DNA of 64,000 nt from Roseobacter sp. MED193 (lineage in GTDB: Bacteria > Pseudomonadota > Alphaproteobacteria > Rhodobacterales > Rhodobacteraceae), in assembly GCF_000152965.1 (NCBI RefSeq), contig NZ_CH902583.1, positions 1,699,072 to 1,763,071 of the forward strand, in the 5' to 3' direction. Of the stretch, positions 63,149-64,000 are shown piece by piece. Under the pieces are notes generated by a model. That model saw only the letters and a program-made list of their open reading frames with translations, was not told the DNA's origin and did not search any database. The position numbers and the translations under genes are program-made. Numbering within the stretch: the first letter of the stretch is position 1; each line of letters starts with the position of its first letter.

Positions 63149-64000
63149 TCATTTCATGCCGCTCAGCGTGATGCCTTCGATGAAGCGCCGTTGCGCCAGC
63201 ATAAAGGCCACGATCAGCGGGGTGACGATGACGGTGGCAGTCGCCATCATTGGCCCAAAGAACGAGCCATCACCGCCGCCTTTGAATTCGCGCAGGCCCA
63301 GGGGCGGCGTGAACAGGTCGCGGTTGCCAGTGACGACGATGCGCGGCCAGAAATAGTCGTTCCAATGGGCCACGATCGAGAAGATGGCAAAGGCCAGAAG
63401 AGCCGGAATTGCTGTGGGAAGCATTACCCGCCAGACAATGGCAAACTCGCCCATGCCATCCATACGTGCGGCATCAATCAGATCGTCCGGCACGGTCATA
63501 AAGAACTGGCGCATCAAGAAGATGCCAAAGACCGAAATCGTCCAGGGAACCACCAGGGCGGCATAGGTATTGGTCAATCCCAGCTTGGCCAAAAGGATGT
63601 AGAGCGGCAGGGCGATCGCATGCACTGGGATCAATAGGCAGAACAGAACCAGCGCAAAAACCGCGTCGCGGCCCCAGAATTTGAGCTTCGCCAGGGCATA
63701 GGCCGCTGGCAGGGCCACCACGACCTGGATGAGAAAGATCGAAGCGGTAACGATGAGACCATTGAGCAGGTAGCGCAGCAGAGGTGCCTCGGTGAAGGCC
63801 ATTGTGTAGTTGAAAACCACCGGCCGCAGGGAACAGTCGGCTTTAGCTTCCGCCACGAGGGCGTCGCGAATGCCCCCGTCATCCAGGCCTGGAAACCTAG
63901 GCGCAGCGGCGGTGATATCTGCGCGGCTTGGATCCCTCCGTACGACGCAACGCTCATCAACCATCAGTTCTTGGCGGCCAAAGAAACCACCTTCGCCCCG
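63149..64000 (-). CDS. Carbohydrate-type ABC transporter permease, cut by the window edge
   Basis: MalG/UgpE-type inner-membrane permease. The frame is open to the right edge, so the start is outside; an ATG at 63964 lies in the soluble loop and is unlikely. Core helices and the EAA loop DLIDAARMDGMGEFAIVWR are present and it ends QRRFIEGITLSGMK. Before NYTMAFTEAPLLRYL is a long polar loop (MVDERCVVRRDPSRAD). 110 bases before the binding protein gene. Confidence 0.9.
   Translation of the reverse strand, partial: RGEGGFFGRQELMVDERCVVRRDPSRADITAAAPRFPGLDDGGIRDALVAEAKADCSLRPVVFNYTMAFTEAPLLRYLLNGLIVTASIFLIQVVVALPAAYALAKLKFWGRDAVFALVLFCLLIPVHAIALPLYILLAKLGLTNTYAALVVPWTISVFGIFLMRQFFMTVPDDLIDAARMDGMGEFAIVWRVMLPTAIPALLAFAIFSIVAHWNDYFWPRIVVTGNRDLFTPPLGLREFKGGGDGSFFGPMMATATVIVTPLIVAFMLAQRRFIEGITLSGMK

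Overview
The window looks like chromosome of an alphaproteobacterium of the Rhodobacteraceae, most likely the marine Roseobacter group. The evidence is gene content and order, not a database match: ccoNOQP and ccoGHIS next to a universal stress protein and an FnrL-hemN pair, an uvrC/pgsA/moaD/moaE run, a membrane-anchored cytochrome c beside a lone prephenate dehydratase, and pobA-pobR. Base composition is GC-rich throughout. I see no rRNA, tRNA, CRISPR array, insertion sequence or prophage. Both ends cut through genes.

Layout. 1-5.8 kb: a truncated unknown gene coupled to rsmE, divergent from ubiA, an OmpA/BON envelope protein with a small coiled-coil membrane partner, and a membrane protein bracketed by palindromic elements. 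5.8-13.1 kb (minus strand): sppA-like peptidase, a 57-residue zinc-ribbon membrane protein, a Ca/Na antiporter, an SDR, uvrC, an unknown gene, pgsA, moaD, moaE. 13.3-17.5 kb: an ABC-2 exporter pair, an orphan coxG-like gene, and an alpha/beta hydrolase broken by one extra C, divergent from an HxlR regulator with two copies of a palindromic operator. 17.5-20.6 kb: crotonase, pobA and pobR for 4-hydroxybenzoate use. 20.6-26.7 kb: a TetR regulator facing a six-gene acyl-CoA oxidation operon that includes an alpha-methylacyl-CoA racemase. 26.7-34.1 kb: haem genes hemE, hemC and hemF, a lysozyme-like lipoprotein, an Imm32-like gene, an SDR lacking the catalytic lysine, an RsmC-like methyltransferase and clpS. 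34.2-37.9 kb: HAD hydrolase, a CHMI-like tautomerase, a D,D-carboxypeptidase with a SPOR domain, and a small membrane protein. 38.0-51.2 kb: the low-oxygen respiration block, with ccoSIHG, a LysR regulator, ccoPQON, a stress protein, fnrL and hemN. 51.4-57.1 kb: a YejABEF-type peptide ABC importer. 57.3-64 kb: cytochrome c, pheA, hemolysin III-like protein, FAH-family hydrolase, a metallophosphoesterase, and a UgpB-like binding protein with a truncated permease.

How it fits together. The clearest system is low-oxygen respiration. FNR-type sites (TTGAY-N4-RTCAA) lie in front of ccoG, between ccoN and the stress protein gene, and between fnrL and hemN, so the cbb3 oxidase, its assembly and copper-supply proteins and oxygen-independent haem synthesis appear to share one regulator encoded in the same block. 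A fourth good FNR site at 43896-43909 has no protein gene beside it and may drive a small RNA. The most distinctive catabolic unit is the TetR-flanked operon, whose parts correspond to the enzymes of peroxisomal branched-chain beta-oxidation (racemase, dehydrogenase, MaoC hydratase, SDR, SCPx-type thiolase).

Functions are assigned from motifs and remembered family features only; no searches were run.
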